Positions 51,605 to 63,250 of a stretch of 64,000 nucleotides of DNA are shown piece by piece. Position 1 is the first letter of the stretch. Every line of letters begins with the position of its first letter. This DNA comes from Diaporthe sp. PMI_573 (Eukaryota > Ascomycota > Sordariomycetes > Diaporthales > Diaporthaceae), in contig JAJTUP010000098.1 of NCBI GenBank assembly GCA_021399435.1, forward strand, positions 62,001 to 126,000, read 5' to 3'. Both the position numbers and the translations under genes were made by a program. The notes under the pieces were generated by a model. That model was not told where the DNA came from, searched no databases, and saw only the letters and a list, made by a program, of their open reading frames with translations.

Positions 51605-52879
51605 ATGATGGCCAACGACTCAGCTTCATCGCCGACAGCCTCCGCCTGCTCAGGAACCCCCACGAATCCGAACACCCCGCGATCCGAGCATGACGCAGAA
51701 CAAGCGCCGGAGAAAGGCCAGACAAGTCCAAGCGGTCCGCAGCCAGGTCAAGACGAGTCTGTGTCTGCCTCATCCAGAGGCGTGTCTGCTAGCAAGTCAT
51801 CAACATCATCGGCGGGTTCGCATCAGAGACGGCATGATATCCAGCCGATATGGCCCCGGAAGGTCGAGACCAAGACGCCGGCGTTGGTACTGTGGCAGTC
51901 GCATCGCCTGGAGAGCATGTTCCTCGATATGAACTGGACTCCGCACGACACCTCTGGCAGCGCTTTCTTCAAACTGCGCATGGGCTTGCGATTTGAGGGC
52001 GGGCCTAGTGCCCGCCGCGATGGCCAAGTAAACGTTTTTGTCTTCATCCATCCCGAGCGTGTCAGCCAGCTTTCGTTCAATGCAGAGCCTAACGAGAAGC
52101 CTTTCGGCACCAATACCGTGGCGCTCACCTTTAATATGAACAGGGCACCCGCCCTGGTGCTTCCAAGTACCTATGATCATGTGGCACAGGGGGGAGAACA
52201 AGCGATGAAGTCCTTGCGCGAGCTTGCTACACAGCTGTCCTTTACCGTCTATACATCGCTGCCGCGCAAGATGCTGCCGCTATCATCATTGCGGCAGCTT
52301 TGTACAGCCGTTACGGACCACAGGTTATCATCAATCCTGGCATGTGCTAGCCTGTTGAGGCTCTACCGGGGCCAGGGCGCACAGCTGCTAGAGGGTGATG
52401 ATCTTTCCGAGCCTGTCCCCGACCCTCCGGCCTACGACGATGTTGGCCCATGTCCTCCGCATCTAAGTGAGAGTCAGTCCTCCATGTTCCCGTACTGAGC
52501 CTACCGATCACGCGCTTATGTCTCTACAGGTAAAGGCCAGAAGCGCCGTCGCCGGAGCTCGTCCAAATCTGCATCTGGACCTGTCTCCTGCCTGATAAGT
52601 CAAAGAAGTGTGGAGGCTCTGCTAGATGACCGCCTTGACAAACACAGGCGGGAGGTGCTTGAGCTATTTGCAACCCATAAGTCTCAAGTCCTGCAGATGC
52701 TGAGCGACTTCAAGACCGAGCTTGACAATAAGCTTGATGCTAGGGAGGAACGGCTCGTAGTGGACAGGCTGTCAGACTTGGTTGCTGAGAAGGTAGAGGA
52801 GGGGATGGAAGAAGTACAAGAAACGCGTGATGGACAGTATCACTTCGATGCCATTGCAGGCTTCTTTGACATTCCCTGA
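51605..52879 (+). CDS. Two-exon hypothetical protein, 405 aa, probable nuclear protein
   Basis: Exon 1 51605-52472, 57-nt intron (52473-52529; GTCAGT donor, CTACAG acceptor), exon 2 52530-52879; the sum is exactly 406 codons. Splicing replaces the stop at 52496 with a basic segment (KGQKRRRRSSSKSAS) that resembles a nuclear localisation signal. The N-terminus is Ser/Pro rich and disordered; a folded middle region follows (VLWQSHRLESMFLDMNWTPH, VNVFVFIHPERVSQLSF, VALTFNMNRAPALVLPS); the C-terminus is helical and charged (LFATHKSQVLQMLSDFKTEL), likely coiled coil. I do not recognise the family by name. The frame is intact. Confidence 0.65.
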
Positions 52880-52989
52880 CCATCCCTTGTACTGATAAAC
52901 ATGTCAAAACATTCGAGTACGCAGGCAAGAGAGATAATTCTACGTGCTAGGTCTATCTATCACCTACTGATCCCACGTCCACTCAATGC

Positions 52990-53662
52990 CTATCCCGGCA
53001 CGCCTTTGTCCGCGTCTGCTGGCGCCTTAACATCGCCCGTCTTCTCCCCGCTAAAGAACAGGCCCGCCGGGTCCGCGCTGCCGACCAGATCGAATGTAGG
53101 CGCCGATTCTGCGTCAAAGTAGTGGAAACCCAGGAACTTGGCTCTGATGCCGCCGAGTCCGAGGTCCGAGGGCGAGGCGGGGAACGGGTTTGCGGCGTCG
53201 GCCTGGTAGTGGGATTCGGGGAGGGGGGAGCCGGGGCCTTGGGCTGCTGCGTCGATGAGGTTGAGTGGGATTGCTGTCTTCCACAGCACATTTGCGGAGA
53301 GACCGTTGAAATCTTCGGCTGATAGGCTAATGCTGCTTATGCCAGGGTACAGGGGTGTAATGTCGTAAAGAACGGCAAGGGCTCCAATAGGAATGGCTGT
53401 TGCGTTTTCGGAGGCACATGTATAGTTTTGGATGCCGTGGCCGAGAGCAATATAAGTGACTGTGAGGTTCAGACTGGGCGAAGGCAGATCCATTGCTGCT
53501 CCGTGTTAGGCTACGGTTCTCATCTGGATAAGTACGCGGCTTACAACCCGTAGTCGGCAGAATGAGCTTGACACATGGGTCGTGTGTGTAGCCCTTCCCC
53601 AAATCTGCACCAGCTGCCACAACAAACAAGGACAGAATCGACTTGATCTTTGAAAAGAGCAT
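52990..53662 (-). pseudogene. DUF3455 secreted protein, C-terminus missing
   Basis: ATG 53662 starts a signal peptide (MLFSKIKSILSLFVVAAG). Exon 1 is 53545-53662, then a 49-nt intron (53496-53544; GTAAGC, branch CCTAAC, GCAG), then exon 2 to 52990. The body (TYIALGHGIQNYTCASENAT, IGALAVLYDITPLYP, ESAPTFDLVG, KAPADADKGVPG) follows the fungal DUF3455 pattern of secreted proteins. The family normally continues with a WLKL...EVYRV...C segment after this point; here a TAG follows at once. Either a last intron is hidden or the 3' end is lost. Confidence 0.7.
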
Positions 53663-53777
53663 GTTGGGCGAGGCGCGTAAGGATGATACTAGAGCATTGG
53701 CCGAGATAATATTGTGTTGTTCGGCTGATGAGGTCGAGCAAGCTTCGTGAGTAGCGTTTAGCAGGAGAAAATAAAAT

Positions 53778-54128
53778 TTGCGACAAGGCTACCGAGCGAA
53801 TGTAAAACTGGCACTTACGCTCCCTGATGAAGAGTCCGCTCCCCGGAGGCTACGCTGCGGCAATCACATTATCAACCTCTCTGCGACTGCTTTCAACGCT
53901 GGCAAGCTCTCCAAGACCCTCGCACCTCGCCGTTTGGCGACCGACTGGGCCACTTGCAAGGCTGCGAAAGTACGAGGTTTGGGTCAGCGGCTCTACCCAA
54001 CGAAAGGACGCGTTTCTCGATGCTACAAACGGCAAGATTTCTGAGGGGGATAAACAAGAGTTTGGCGAAGTTCTTTGGGATATTAGTGAGCTCGGTGGAT
54101 TGAACCTAGTGAAGGAAAACACCACTAG
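53778..54128 (+). pseudogene. hAT transposase internal fragment
   Basis: RRLRCGNHIINLSATAF matches the conserved RxRCxGHxINL motif of hAT transposases; the following part continues in another phase (WRPTGPLARLRKYEVWVSGS, then FGEVLWDISEL). It has a frameshift and loss of both ends. It abuts the hAT terminus of inverted repeat copy 2 at 54129 and is in the opposite orientation to that hAT piece. Confidence 0.65.
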
Positions 54129-54341
54129 CAGAGCAGGCCATCGGTCGATCGGATGGCCAAATCCCATCCGATTCCGATATCGATTTGAAATCGATCGAAT
54201 AGACTGAAGCCCATCCGATTCCGAATCGGATTGGTCTATATCGGATCGGGTCCGATCCGATTTGCCTATATCCGATTCGGAATCAGATATCAGATCTGCT
54301 AAATCGGATGGGGTGCGTATTTGAGGCTATTCCCAGTTATA

Positions 54342-54713
54342 TTAGCTACGTTGTGCCCATCTAGTTAATTCCCGTGCAATATCACTTTGTAACGCCGTGC
54401 TAGATGCCCGATCTAGCAATTCAAGTGGCAATTCAGCCTTGTAGACGCCTGCTTTGCTCCAAGACCTAATACACTGGCTGGCGCCAATAACGTGCCGCTG
54501 AAGACAAGACCTCCGTGCTGACACCATCTGCCCAACGCTACTAAACTGACGCTCAGTTTCTGCTGCTGCTGAAGGTATCGTGAGGAAGTCAACTGCCATA
54601 TAAGACAGCTTGGGGAATCGTTTTGCGCCAATATCCCGCCACCACGCGATTGGGTCGTTTAGGTACGCCTTTGAGTTGACTACTGGCTCAACAAGGTATG
54701 TATCTAGCTCGTC
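54342..54713 (-). pseudogene. hAT transposase C-terminus, copy 2
   Basis: Same residues as copy 1 (DELDTYLVEP to the TAA at 54342). Beyond the stop, 54129-54341 holds the subterminal palindromes, including the 57 bp absent from copy 1, and the CAGAGCAGG end. Confidence 0.8.
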
Positions 54714-56482
54714 TCGTTGTATATCCTCTCGCGGCTTTCAAGGAACAACTACTCGCTGCCTACTCAGAACACAAGCGGTGGTCTCAGATCATCCAACAAC
54801 TGCAACAATCCGACTCAGAGGCCAAGCTCCCGTTCACCCTGGACGGACGTGGTCTCTTGTACTTAAGGGAATTCACCGGGAAGCACCGACTTTGTATACC
54901 GTCCCCAGTCGCTGACACACTGATCGCCGAGGCACACGACTCCAAACACCACTTTGGGGTAGACCGGGTCTACCATGACCTCACCGACCTCTACGTGATC
55001 AAGAACTGCAAGCGCAAAATCGCCCACTACATAGACAATTGCCCCGTGTGCTCGGTGAACCGCAACGACAATCAAAAACCCCTAGGCGAGATGCAACCCA
55101 TACTCTCACCACCAACACCGTTCCATACAATATCTATTGACTTCGTCACAAGCCTGCCCGATGTACCCGCTGCGCTCACCCCGTGGCAACTGCCACGGGC
55201 GCCCTTCTTCGACGCCTTCATGTCTGTGACGGACAAATACAGCAAAGCGTCCCTTATCATACCGGGCAACGCAATATACACAGCCACCGATTGGGCCACC
55301 ATCATGCTTCGAACCCTCTACCTCTCCAACTGGGGAATTCCTAAGCGAATCATCTCGGATAGGGACCGGAAATTCATGTCCGAATTCTGGCAAGGCCTTT
55401 GGCAGCACCTCCAGACCAAGCTCCTGTTCTCCACGGCTTGGCATCCACAAACCGACGGGCAATCAGAGGTTAAGAATAGGACAGTCGAAATTGCCATACG
55501 TATGTGGGCAACCACAAACCCCGACAGCGAGTGGACTGACATTATACCGTCCCTGCAATTCAACCTCAACAACGCGTATAATCGGGCTACCAAATGCACG
55601 GCGAACCAACTGCTATACGGATTCAACCCGTCCCAGCTAAGCTCGCTGGCGGACGAATGCCCACCATTGCTCCGCGAGATGTACCAGGAGGAAGCCCAAA
55701 TTGCTATCGCCGAGGCCCAGATGGCAGCCAAAATGCAATACGACCATAAACACCGGCGAAAACAGTTCCATCCGGGGGACTGGGTGTACATATCCTTAGG
55801 CAAAGGGTATAACCTACCAGGGCACCCTCCGCGAAAATTCTCCCAGTTGGGCGTACTAGCATACAAACTGCGGCTCCCACCACACATCAACGCTCACGAC
55901 GTGGTTTCCGTGACGCAGTTGTCACCAGCACAGCCTCCAGCCTCGGACCCATACCACCGAGACCCCCCTTTTGGGGAGGCCGTGGAAGTAGAGGACGACC
56001 AGGGCGAAGGACTAGAGGCATTCAAACACTACGAAGTCGAGCGGATCATCCAGAGACGGGACCGCAAGGTTGGGAGAGGTGCTACCACGGTCGAGTACCT
56101 CATCAAGTGGGCGGACCACCCAAACCAGTACAACGTCTGGATGCCCGCTAAGCACATGCGGGCCGCGGAGCTGATTCAGGACTTCGAGGCACGGAGGGCA
56201 CAAATGGCAGCCCTCCGTCAGCGTGCCCACGGCCTCGAAGCAAGGGAGCCACCATTGCCCAAGCCAGGCGAAGTCATCACCCCCCGAGGACCGCGTAAGG
56301 TCCTCGACCGTGTCGACCAGGACGCGTCGCCGGCCAACCGGCCGGCGACAGCAAACAAAAGGGGACCACGGCAGGGACAAGGCCAAGGTGCCCAAGGGAC
56401 CATGTCAGACGGCCATGCTGCCGTCGACCCGTCGCTCAGTCGAAACGCACGGGCCAATCGTAGGGCGGCAAGGCGCGTGTAA
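54714..56482 (+). pseudogene. Gypsy pol fragment: integrase and chromodomain, copy 2
   Basis: Same domain content as the copy at 8.9 kb, differing visibly by one residue in the chromodomain (NQYNVW here, NQHNVW there). H2C2, DDE and chromodomain motifs are intact, but reverse transcriptase and the 5' LTR are absent, so it cannot move alone. Confidence 0.9.
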
Positions 56483-57739
56483 ACAATTCACCGTCAACAC
56501 ACGGTGAATTCACACGCGACCCAAGCAACCACCCACCGCCTTCCTCACCGTCTTGTCGTGAATTCACAGCGCATTCCCATACCATTCACGAACACTGCTC
56601 ACCATCTGCTCCGCCTGTCTGTACCACGCTGCCCGCCCTGTACCATCACGGCTTGCCCGCCCGTCCAAACCTCACGCCCGTCAGCGGCGACGAACCATCC
56701 TCGCATAAGCCGCAACAAGTTGCCGACCAGCCCGCGTTGCCACGGCCCTCCCGCCATTCGGTCTGAACCATACCCACGACACTCCCACGTCCAGAGACCC
56801 CGGCGTGGACCAGCCTCGTCGAAGCCGCACCGACGAGTATCGTCGCCTGGTGGCCGAGCCGTGCAAGGCCGGCAAACTCTCCCTCCAAGGGTACCGTTGG
56901 GCTGCGTACTTGTACGGCGGAGAAACAGGTGTGTCGCTTCGAACGTACACCACGACCGGCCGATACGACAGCCCGTTGGCTCGCCGAACCGGCGGCTGCG
57001 CGGCGTTCCGACAATCTCTCCACGACGAAGGCTACAACGGCCTGCCTGACCACGATGTTGAGTGCAACATCTACGTACCTCGCGACATTCTGCCCGACTT
57101 CCCCATTGGCCGAGCCATCCCCGAGTACCTGGCGCAGGAATACATCCACCAGTACCCAATCCCGCGATGGGTCGACCGCAACAGCCCGCTGTACCGCGGC
57201 TGGAAGCTTTGGTGCCCACCCATGGAAGGGCGAGCAAACAGTCGCGGAGCTCCCACTAACCAGCGAAGCAGACCAGGCGTACATGCCAACCACCTCCTGC
57301 CCCCGAATACTACCACCCAAGCCTATACCTACACCATCAACACAATAGGTTTCACTCTGGTTTCGCTGCCTTTTCAGGACATTACTGCGTGAATTCCTTG
57401 TGAATTCATCTACCCCCTTTTTTTTTCATCACATACTCTGGATGAACTTAGCTAGGGGTCAACGAGAAGGGGCTTCGCCCGACGTGGCTACATGAACCCC
57501 TCGGAGTTCATCCGCCCGTTGGTTGCATATACCGGATGGACTTGGGTGGAGCCAAGTCATTTTGAGCGAGGAATTGATGCACCCCACGGTGCATCACTGG
57601 TGAATTTCCCGTGAATTCACCGTGAATCCATTCGTTCACGGTGAATTCACGGTGTATTCACTGTTAATTCACCGTGTATTTATATAGTTAGGGAATCCTC
57701 CGTGAATTCTCTGTGAATTCAGGAGGGCATCGTTTTACA
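56478..57739 (+). repeat. Gypsy 3' LTR, copy 2 (1,262 bp)
   Basis: TGTAAACA at 56478 to GTTTTACA at 57739, the same length as copy 1. It carries the GTGAATTCAC palindrome clusters near both ends and the LTR-internal open frame. Confidence 0.75.
56709..57392 (+). other. Open frame inside the Gypsy LTR, copy 2
   Basis: 228 codons after a TAA at 56706, no ATG near the start. Differences from copy 1 are Leu to Pro, Arg to His, Arg to Cys and Ile to Thr, all from single transitions, with no stop introduced. Product not recognised. Confidence 0.4.
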
Positions 57740-57756
57740 ATATTATTTTCCCATCA

Positions 57757-57935
57757 GATATTTAAATATCTTAACCTACTTGTTTCTATTACTTAGGTAT
57801 ATCTCTCTTATTTAGGTATATTTTGCTATGTAAGATAAATACAACATTGCTAGATATATTTAGAGTCTACCCTTCTGTAATTTAGTAACATAACTGTATC
57901 TGCTTCTATTTGACGAGTCCTCTAACTTTTAATGC
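57757..57935. other. AT-rich sequence next to repeat copy 2
   Basis: Short repeats of TTAGGTATAT; no gene. Confidence 0.4.
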
Positions 57936-58166
57936 TGTTGGCCGATACGGTAGAGCTCTGACGTGTGACGGCAGCCACGGTCAAGCAAGCCCTGGCCGTC
58001 ACAAGGCCCTAACCCTAAGCCCCACAGTCGCGTCAAGACTTTTACGCAGTCCAGGGATCGCATGAGCTTCGCTCTCCCTTTTTCCTTCTTTCTCTTTAGC
58101 TTAGAATATTCGTTGATAGCGCCAATAGACCCAGCTCCCATGCTGCATCTCGTGCTGGCCGTGACA
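57936..58166 (-). repeat. Solo LTR (about 231 bp)
   Basis: On the minus strand it begins TGTCACGGCCAGCAC and ends GGCCAACA, with TG...CA ends. No internal retrotransposon sequence is attached. AATGC occurs just before 57936 and again at 58174, seven bases past the other end, so the exact limits may be slightly wider. Confidence 0.65.
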
Positions 58167-58472
58167 CTAACGAAATGCTTTGCGGTAATCGGCCCTGCTG
58201 GGATCTGTATTGTAAGTCTTACTATATATCTTGGTTAAAATGCTATCTACCTTAATCTGTTTCTAGACTTTGTTAATAGTATTGTGCAGATTTATTTGTA
58301 TAAATACTTTGGAAAGGAAGCTCCTTGCTCTCCACATAGCTACTATTAGTGTTTCTTGATTAGAGTTATAGATATATTTATCGGCCTTATGTTTGTTTTA
58401 CAGTTTTATTACCTTGGGGTTATATGTTCTTTACGCCGCTATATTATGTCTTTGTTGTGGGAGGGCCATTGA

Positions 58473-58706
58473 TGGAAGGCGTCCAAGAAGAGGCGTCTAA
58501 AAGCTCAGAGAAGGCGAGATCGGGAGGCAGAGATGTCAAGGGGGAGGGAGCGGGAAAGAGCCGAGGGGAGGCAGCGACAAGTCCCCCAAGACATCCAACC
58601 TCCTCCGAGACCAGAGAAAGGTCAATTTTCAAAGTCATACATCGACGACTGGGATGACAAGTCATACATTGAAGGCTGCGATGGCATGGCGATGTACAAT
58701 GTGTAA
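58473..58706 (+). pseudogene. Arginine-rich open frame without start
   Basis: Open after TGA 58470-58472 for 77 codons: a very basic stretch (KKRRLKAQRRRDREAE), a Pro-rich part, and a C-terminus with a repeated KSYI unit (FSKSYIDDWDDKSYIEG), ending at TAA. No start codon is near, so it is probably the last exon of a lost gene. Confidence 0.3.
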
Positions 58707-59879
58707 CCCAGGGTCCAGCCGCATTTAGAATACAGCCATCGAACCTACTCTCAACACCAGAACACAGTTCGAGGATAGAGCACTAAGACAAAGAGGAAAA
58801 CCGCCCAAAAGTCAAAGTAGAAGCCGAAGCCAGGGGTCCTGACAGAGGAATCCCCAATAGGTACAGTAGCCCATATATTTAAGCTCTGATTACCCCCTCC
58901 CACAACCAGAACCTACATATTTAAATGCGCCAATAGACCAACAATACCAATTCCCAACCAACATAAGTTAGAGCAGAAATGTGCCAATATATACAGCAGA
59001 AATGAGGCAAAGGGACATCTAGGTGGCAAACCAGCAGTACAAGAGTATCCAAAGACCCAGACCGGCTTTACGTCCCCCATCATACAAAGAATCTTGTCAA
59101 AATACACCTCTGGTACCCAGCATCAAAGAACCCGATTCTAATGCAAGTTCTTATCAGACCAGGCGCCGTCTTCGGGAGTACAAGCCGTCACAGGCATCCC
59201 CAAAGAGTTTGCACAAAGGCCCTACGTCATGTCATCCTATACGTGCCTGAGCCACCGCCTTGTTTATCGGATTGTCTGGCGACTCCTGCTATCACAGTTT
59301 CGCGCTGTAGCTTAATGACATCAGAGGCGAGTCATTATACGGGCACAGAGGATCATGCAGGCAAAGAATTGGTGGTGTCCCGGGTGCGGCAGTGAATGGA
59401 GGGGGGGGGGGCGTGATTAAGGGTCTGTCTATTCAAAGGGTGCCCTCTGGGGCCCCTTCTGCACTTAGATTCTGGCCATACGCCCACTTTGAATACAAAC
59501 ATCGCACATTTGCCAGCACCCAGTCTGCCCTGCCACATCGGAGGAGTTTGACAACGTCTTCTGGTCATAGTCGCAGTGACGCTGATCTATCTCCTAATGC
59601 CTGTGTGACCCTTTCCGTGGCTCGCCCTGGTCGCAGCTATGCTGGACGCACCTCACCTACGACTGTCAACGATTCTCCACAGCTTGAGGATGATAGGGCT
59701 CAGTGAGATAGGGAAATCATACTCAGACTCCGTCCTTGGCCTCATAGCCACGACGATGCTAACTGAGACGCACTATCCGTGCGCGGGTATGCTAGAATGC
59801 TAGGTCTGACTCAACCCGTACCATCGCAGTAGGTATCTAAAGCTAGGGATTATGACCTCTTGAGTGATATATGCGCAAC
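58707..59879. other. Intergenic, no gene seen
   Basis: About 1.2 kb with short frames only; 3' side of the HET gene. A run of 11 G is at about 59401-59411. Confidence 0.4.
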
Positions 59880-62061
59880 TCAAATGATTCCGATCTGCTT
59901 GTGGCAGAATCCGGCACTGAATACTCGCGCATTGTCCTTATTATCAAAATTGCAACTTGCCATGCCGATCCTGCGATACTTATCCTCTTCCACACGGACG
60001 AGTACCAGCCCATGGCCATACCACTTCTCATCATTTCCATGATGAACACACACCCATATTAGAAGGGCTTCCTCTGTAATATCATCCAAGGTATCAAATA
60101 AGATCCTGATCTTGGTCTTGTCCTGTTCGTGAAGGTTACTTCCATCATTACCTTGGATACTTTGAGCAACTTTTTCGTTCTCATAGTAAGGCCAGTAGCT
60201 CCCCTCAACGTCTATTTTAGCCCGAGCACATGGCCCTGCCAGTGTCAGTATACCACCATCAACCTCTCCTGTGTCCTCTTTTCCGAGGTACGACATCTCC
60301 ACGGAGACCATGGATGTGAAGGAAATTCTTTCCCTGCGCTTGCATCCTCCGATGAGGTTGAGATGTCCATCGAGGGACGCCCAGGACCACGACGGTGCCC
60401 GATACTGCAATGCTCTTCTAGCGGGGCCTCTGACGTTCCACACAAGTGTATCCATCAATTTCTCTTCCCAAAGGCCGGCGAGATACCGATGCGGCCCCGG
60501 TCTCAACTGCTGAAGTCTGGTCTTCATGTTGTTGGCCAATCCGGATATAGCAACCAGCTTGTCGCTAGGTACAGTCAGTTTTCGGCTGACATAGTAGTCG
60601 CTCAGCAGATTCCAGTCGGTGAAGAGCTGTTCGTATGGGTCGCTGTCATGCCTCCGATCCGGTGCATCTAACAACTGCTTCCAAAGGAAGGGATGATTGG
60701 GGTTTCGATCCGCCTCTCGTGTCCCACCATCTTCGTCATCGTCGTTAAATATGATACAATAGACGCCCTGTGGGTGCATCTCACAGCAACTCGCTTCACG
60801 GCATTCCCAAAACACCTGCTTGGACCCAAAATGCAGGGTCCGAGGTGCGAGAAGTCGCTCCTGGACAACCCAAGATCTTTGGACCAGAGGCTCACTGTCA
60901 AACGATAGGCGCCACGACCAGCCCTTTTCAAGACCGAATCTGAACGGCCTCTCCTGGCCATCTTCTGTCAGCTTCAAGCGGACAACTGTTGGCGCCACCT
61001 TCGCTGGATTGCGCTCAAAAAAGCAGCCGTCTTGGTCGTCTTTAGCTCCAAGCGCGGAAATGCTGAACAGTGCGTTTCGATACACGTCTTGCATTGTTGA
61101 TGACTCCCTTTGCCAGTCATCTGGGGAGTCTTGAAAGATGCAGAGTCGATCGATCCAAATATAGTTGACGCCGAAGTGTTGGGCTATATCCACAGAATCC
61201 CTGAAGGTCTTGGGAAGATTCTTGACTGACTGTTCTCGGCTCAAGTCTTCGACAGTTGATTGTAGTAGTCTTAGCAGACTCTCAATAGGCCGAGTACCCC
61301 AGCTATGGCTCAACGCTACATATTGGAGGGTAGGGGGACACTCGGTCCCTAGGACAAGGCGGAATGTATGTGGACTTTCGAGCTTGAGCAAACGAGTCGG
61401 TCGATAGGTAATTGATGCCTCTGACAGGTTGCACTGGTGATGAGATTCGAGACACGTGCTCATCCAGGTCTCCATGATGGACCATGCCCTGGAGTCATGG
61501 TTGGACGGTCCGAAGTCGAAGTTCATGTTGTCAAATCCTGGGCCTAATTGGTGTTATCACACTGTTAGTCTCTGAAAGTCCAAGTGGAACAAAGTCAAAT
61601 CCTCCTCTAGAATTTCCCACGTGAAGATGCATGATTGGCTTGTCAACCCCGCGTTTTTGATCAAGTATCACGTAGAACACTGAGTAGTAGCCAAGATCCT
61701 GTAATCCGGGATTGTCGTCGCCGCCTAAGAGACGGAAGCGATTGCACATGGCGCAACCCTCTTCTTTCGAGGCCAAAAATGACGCTTTGTCTTTGTGATG
61801 GCCGTACACGTACTCGATGGCTTCGTGACGCGTCAAGTCATCTGTACCTATTGATTCATACAAATACCTAGTTACCATATAGCCCTCGAATTAGTATGGT
61901 CGAAGGAAGTGTTTATACTTACCGGCATCATGTGAGCCTAGGGTGTCCTCCTTGTCGTCGTCGTCATCGTTGTCCAAAAAGTCTCTTAGTAGCGCAAGCC
62001 GCTTGCTGCGACGTGGATCCCACATCCCCTCCAGTCCATCCTTACACACGTCGCACAGCAT
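59880..62061 (-). CDS. HET-domain protein (heterokaryon incompatibility), three exons
   Basis: Exon 1 (61923-62061) begins MLCDVCKDGLEGMWDP, a typical HET-protein zinc-ribbon-like start. Intron 1 (donor GTAAGT at 61922; acceptor at 61842 or 61848, both in frame) leads to exon 2 (about 61560-61841; HKDKASFLASKEEGCAMC). Intron 2 lies between about 61640 and 61545 with branch GACTAAC; its exact ends are unresolved. Exon 3 (59880 to about 61540) contains the HET core: LQYVALSHSWG, FGVNYIWIDRLCIFQDSPDD, MQDVYRNALFSISALGA and RSWVVQERLLAPRTLHF, then the YRAPSWSWASLDG motif. HET proteins trigger cell death on fusion of unlike hyphae. No damage is seen. Confidence 0.88.
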
Positions 62062-62653
62062 GGCAATTGAAGTCGTCACAGGGCAAGAGATTGCGCTAGC
62101 TAGGCAGAAAAACAAGCAGAGAAGAAGTGCGGGGTATAAAGATCCTAAGTTTGTCAAGTATCAAGTCATCAACTTTTGTAATATTGCAAATAAGGCGTAC
62201 CACGAAAGGTGATATCAATAGGTATGGGCATGGCAAACCACTTTCACTTTATAGAGGTGCGGTGTATTACTCAGCTTACTATAGCTCTGGCCGAGACTGA
62301 CAGGTAATTCACGATCAGCGCTCATGGTTTGGGCCAAGCTCGGCAGAGCCTATCAGCGGTAGACCCACAAATCCAGCTGCTCTTGAACCAATCAAACATG
62401 TCTCCATGCGATTGGGATTGCCTCGGTTCGTCTCGGTTATGACTTGTTGTCACGTTTCACCCCTCCCCTTCAATGTCTTTATTGCCGTGTGTAGGTAAGA
62501 TACATCTAGATATACTAAGAGGCTGCAATTGTAGATGGAACACATGGGTCCATGACATCTAATTTCACGATTTCAGTGTCACACAAGCACTATCGTTCCT
62601 ATCTCCAGGGCTCCGGAAACAACCATTCAAGACTTCTATCAATTGATCCCAAA
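62062..62653. other. Upstream region of the HET gene
   Basis: No gene recognised between the HET start and the thioesterase pseudogene, which is on the other strand. Confidence 0.4.
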
Positions 62654-63250
62654 ATGGCCTCCTCAGACAGCCAACAGCCCTCAAAAGACAACATTCAATA
62701 CTTCAAATCAATCCCATAGTGCTTAAAACATCTAAAGCCCCCAAACACAGACCTTATCATCTCAACAGTATATAGTCGAAACCGAAAACCCAATACAGAG
62801 GACACCCTCTTCGCAATTACTATCAACAGCCCCTCCACCCTCTTATACTTCATTCTCTTCTACCTGCGCCCTTTAGACCTACGTGCTATCCTCCCCAAGA
62901 TTAAGGAGCTGATCATACTAGGAAACGATCTCGACGGCCATCCAGGTATCTGCTATAGTAGGATAGTAGCCACTATCTTCAACAAGGTACTGGGGTATTC
63001 CGCACCAGCAAGCAGGCTTACAGGCTAGGGAGACGTTGCAAGAAGCATACCTGTGCTGTTATATGTTACGGCCTACCTGAATACAATGTATCTTAAGCCC
63101 GTCAAGACGCCGGGGACTATCTTAGTTATGGCGAGGACTGTCTAGGCGGAGGGAAGAAAGATCTGGGTTGAGGCTTATATAGAGGATGGCGAGGGTGAGA
63201 AGCTTGCAAGGGCTGAGGCGTTGTTTATAGAGGTTAAGTTGAAGCTTTAG
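62654..63250 (+). pseudogene. Thioesterase (hot-dog fold) gene degraded by RIP-type mutations
   Basis: From ATG 62654 one phase stays coherent for 199 codons without any indel, but three TAG codons interrupt it (in PSIP-TAG-CLKHL, LTG-TAG-GDVARS and RTV-TAG-AEGRK) and a fourth ends it; each falls where Trp is plausible. Intact parts match small thioesterases of the 4HBT family: DGHPGI, KPVKTPGTILVMARTV, GRKIWVEAYIEDGE, LARAEALFIEV. The usual HGG next to DGHPGIC reads Tyr-Ser-Arg, explained by three C/G to T/A transitions. This is the expected result of repeat-induced point mutation on a duplicated gene. Confidence 0.8.

Larger units (their letters stand above)
54129..57756. repeat. Large inverted repeat, copy 2 (Gypsy-hAT chimera)
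   Basis: Reverse complement of 7600-11170, 3,628 bp, with 57 extra bases in the hAT subterminal part. It includes 17 bp (57740-57756) that in copy 1 belong to the acetyltransferase exon. Flanks on both sides differ from those of copy 1 and carry no target duplication. Confidence 0.95.

Noticed and set aside
54129..57756. Repeat copy 2 as a simple hAT transposition product
   Set aside because: Only one end is a hAT terminus and the 8 bases outside the two ends do not match.
58000..58020. CCCTAACCCTAA resembling telomere repeat
   Set aside because: Only two units, inside an LTR; no tandem array, so not a telomere or interstitial telomeric block.
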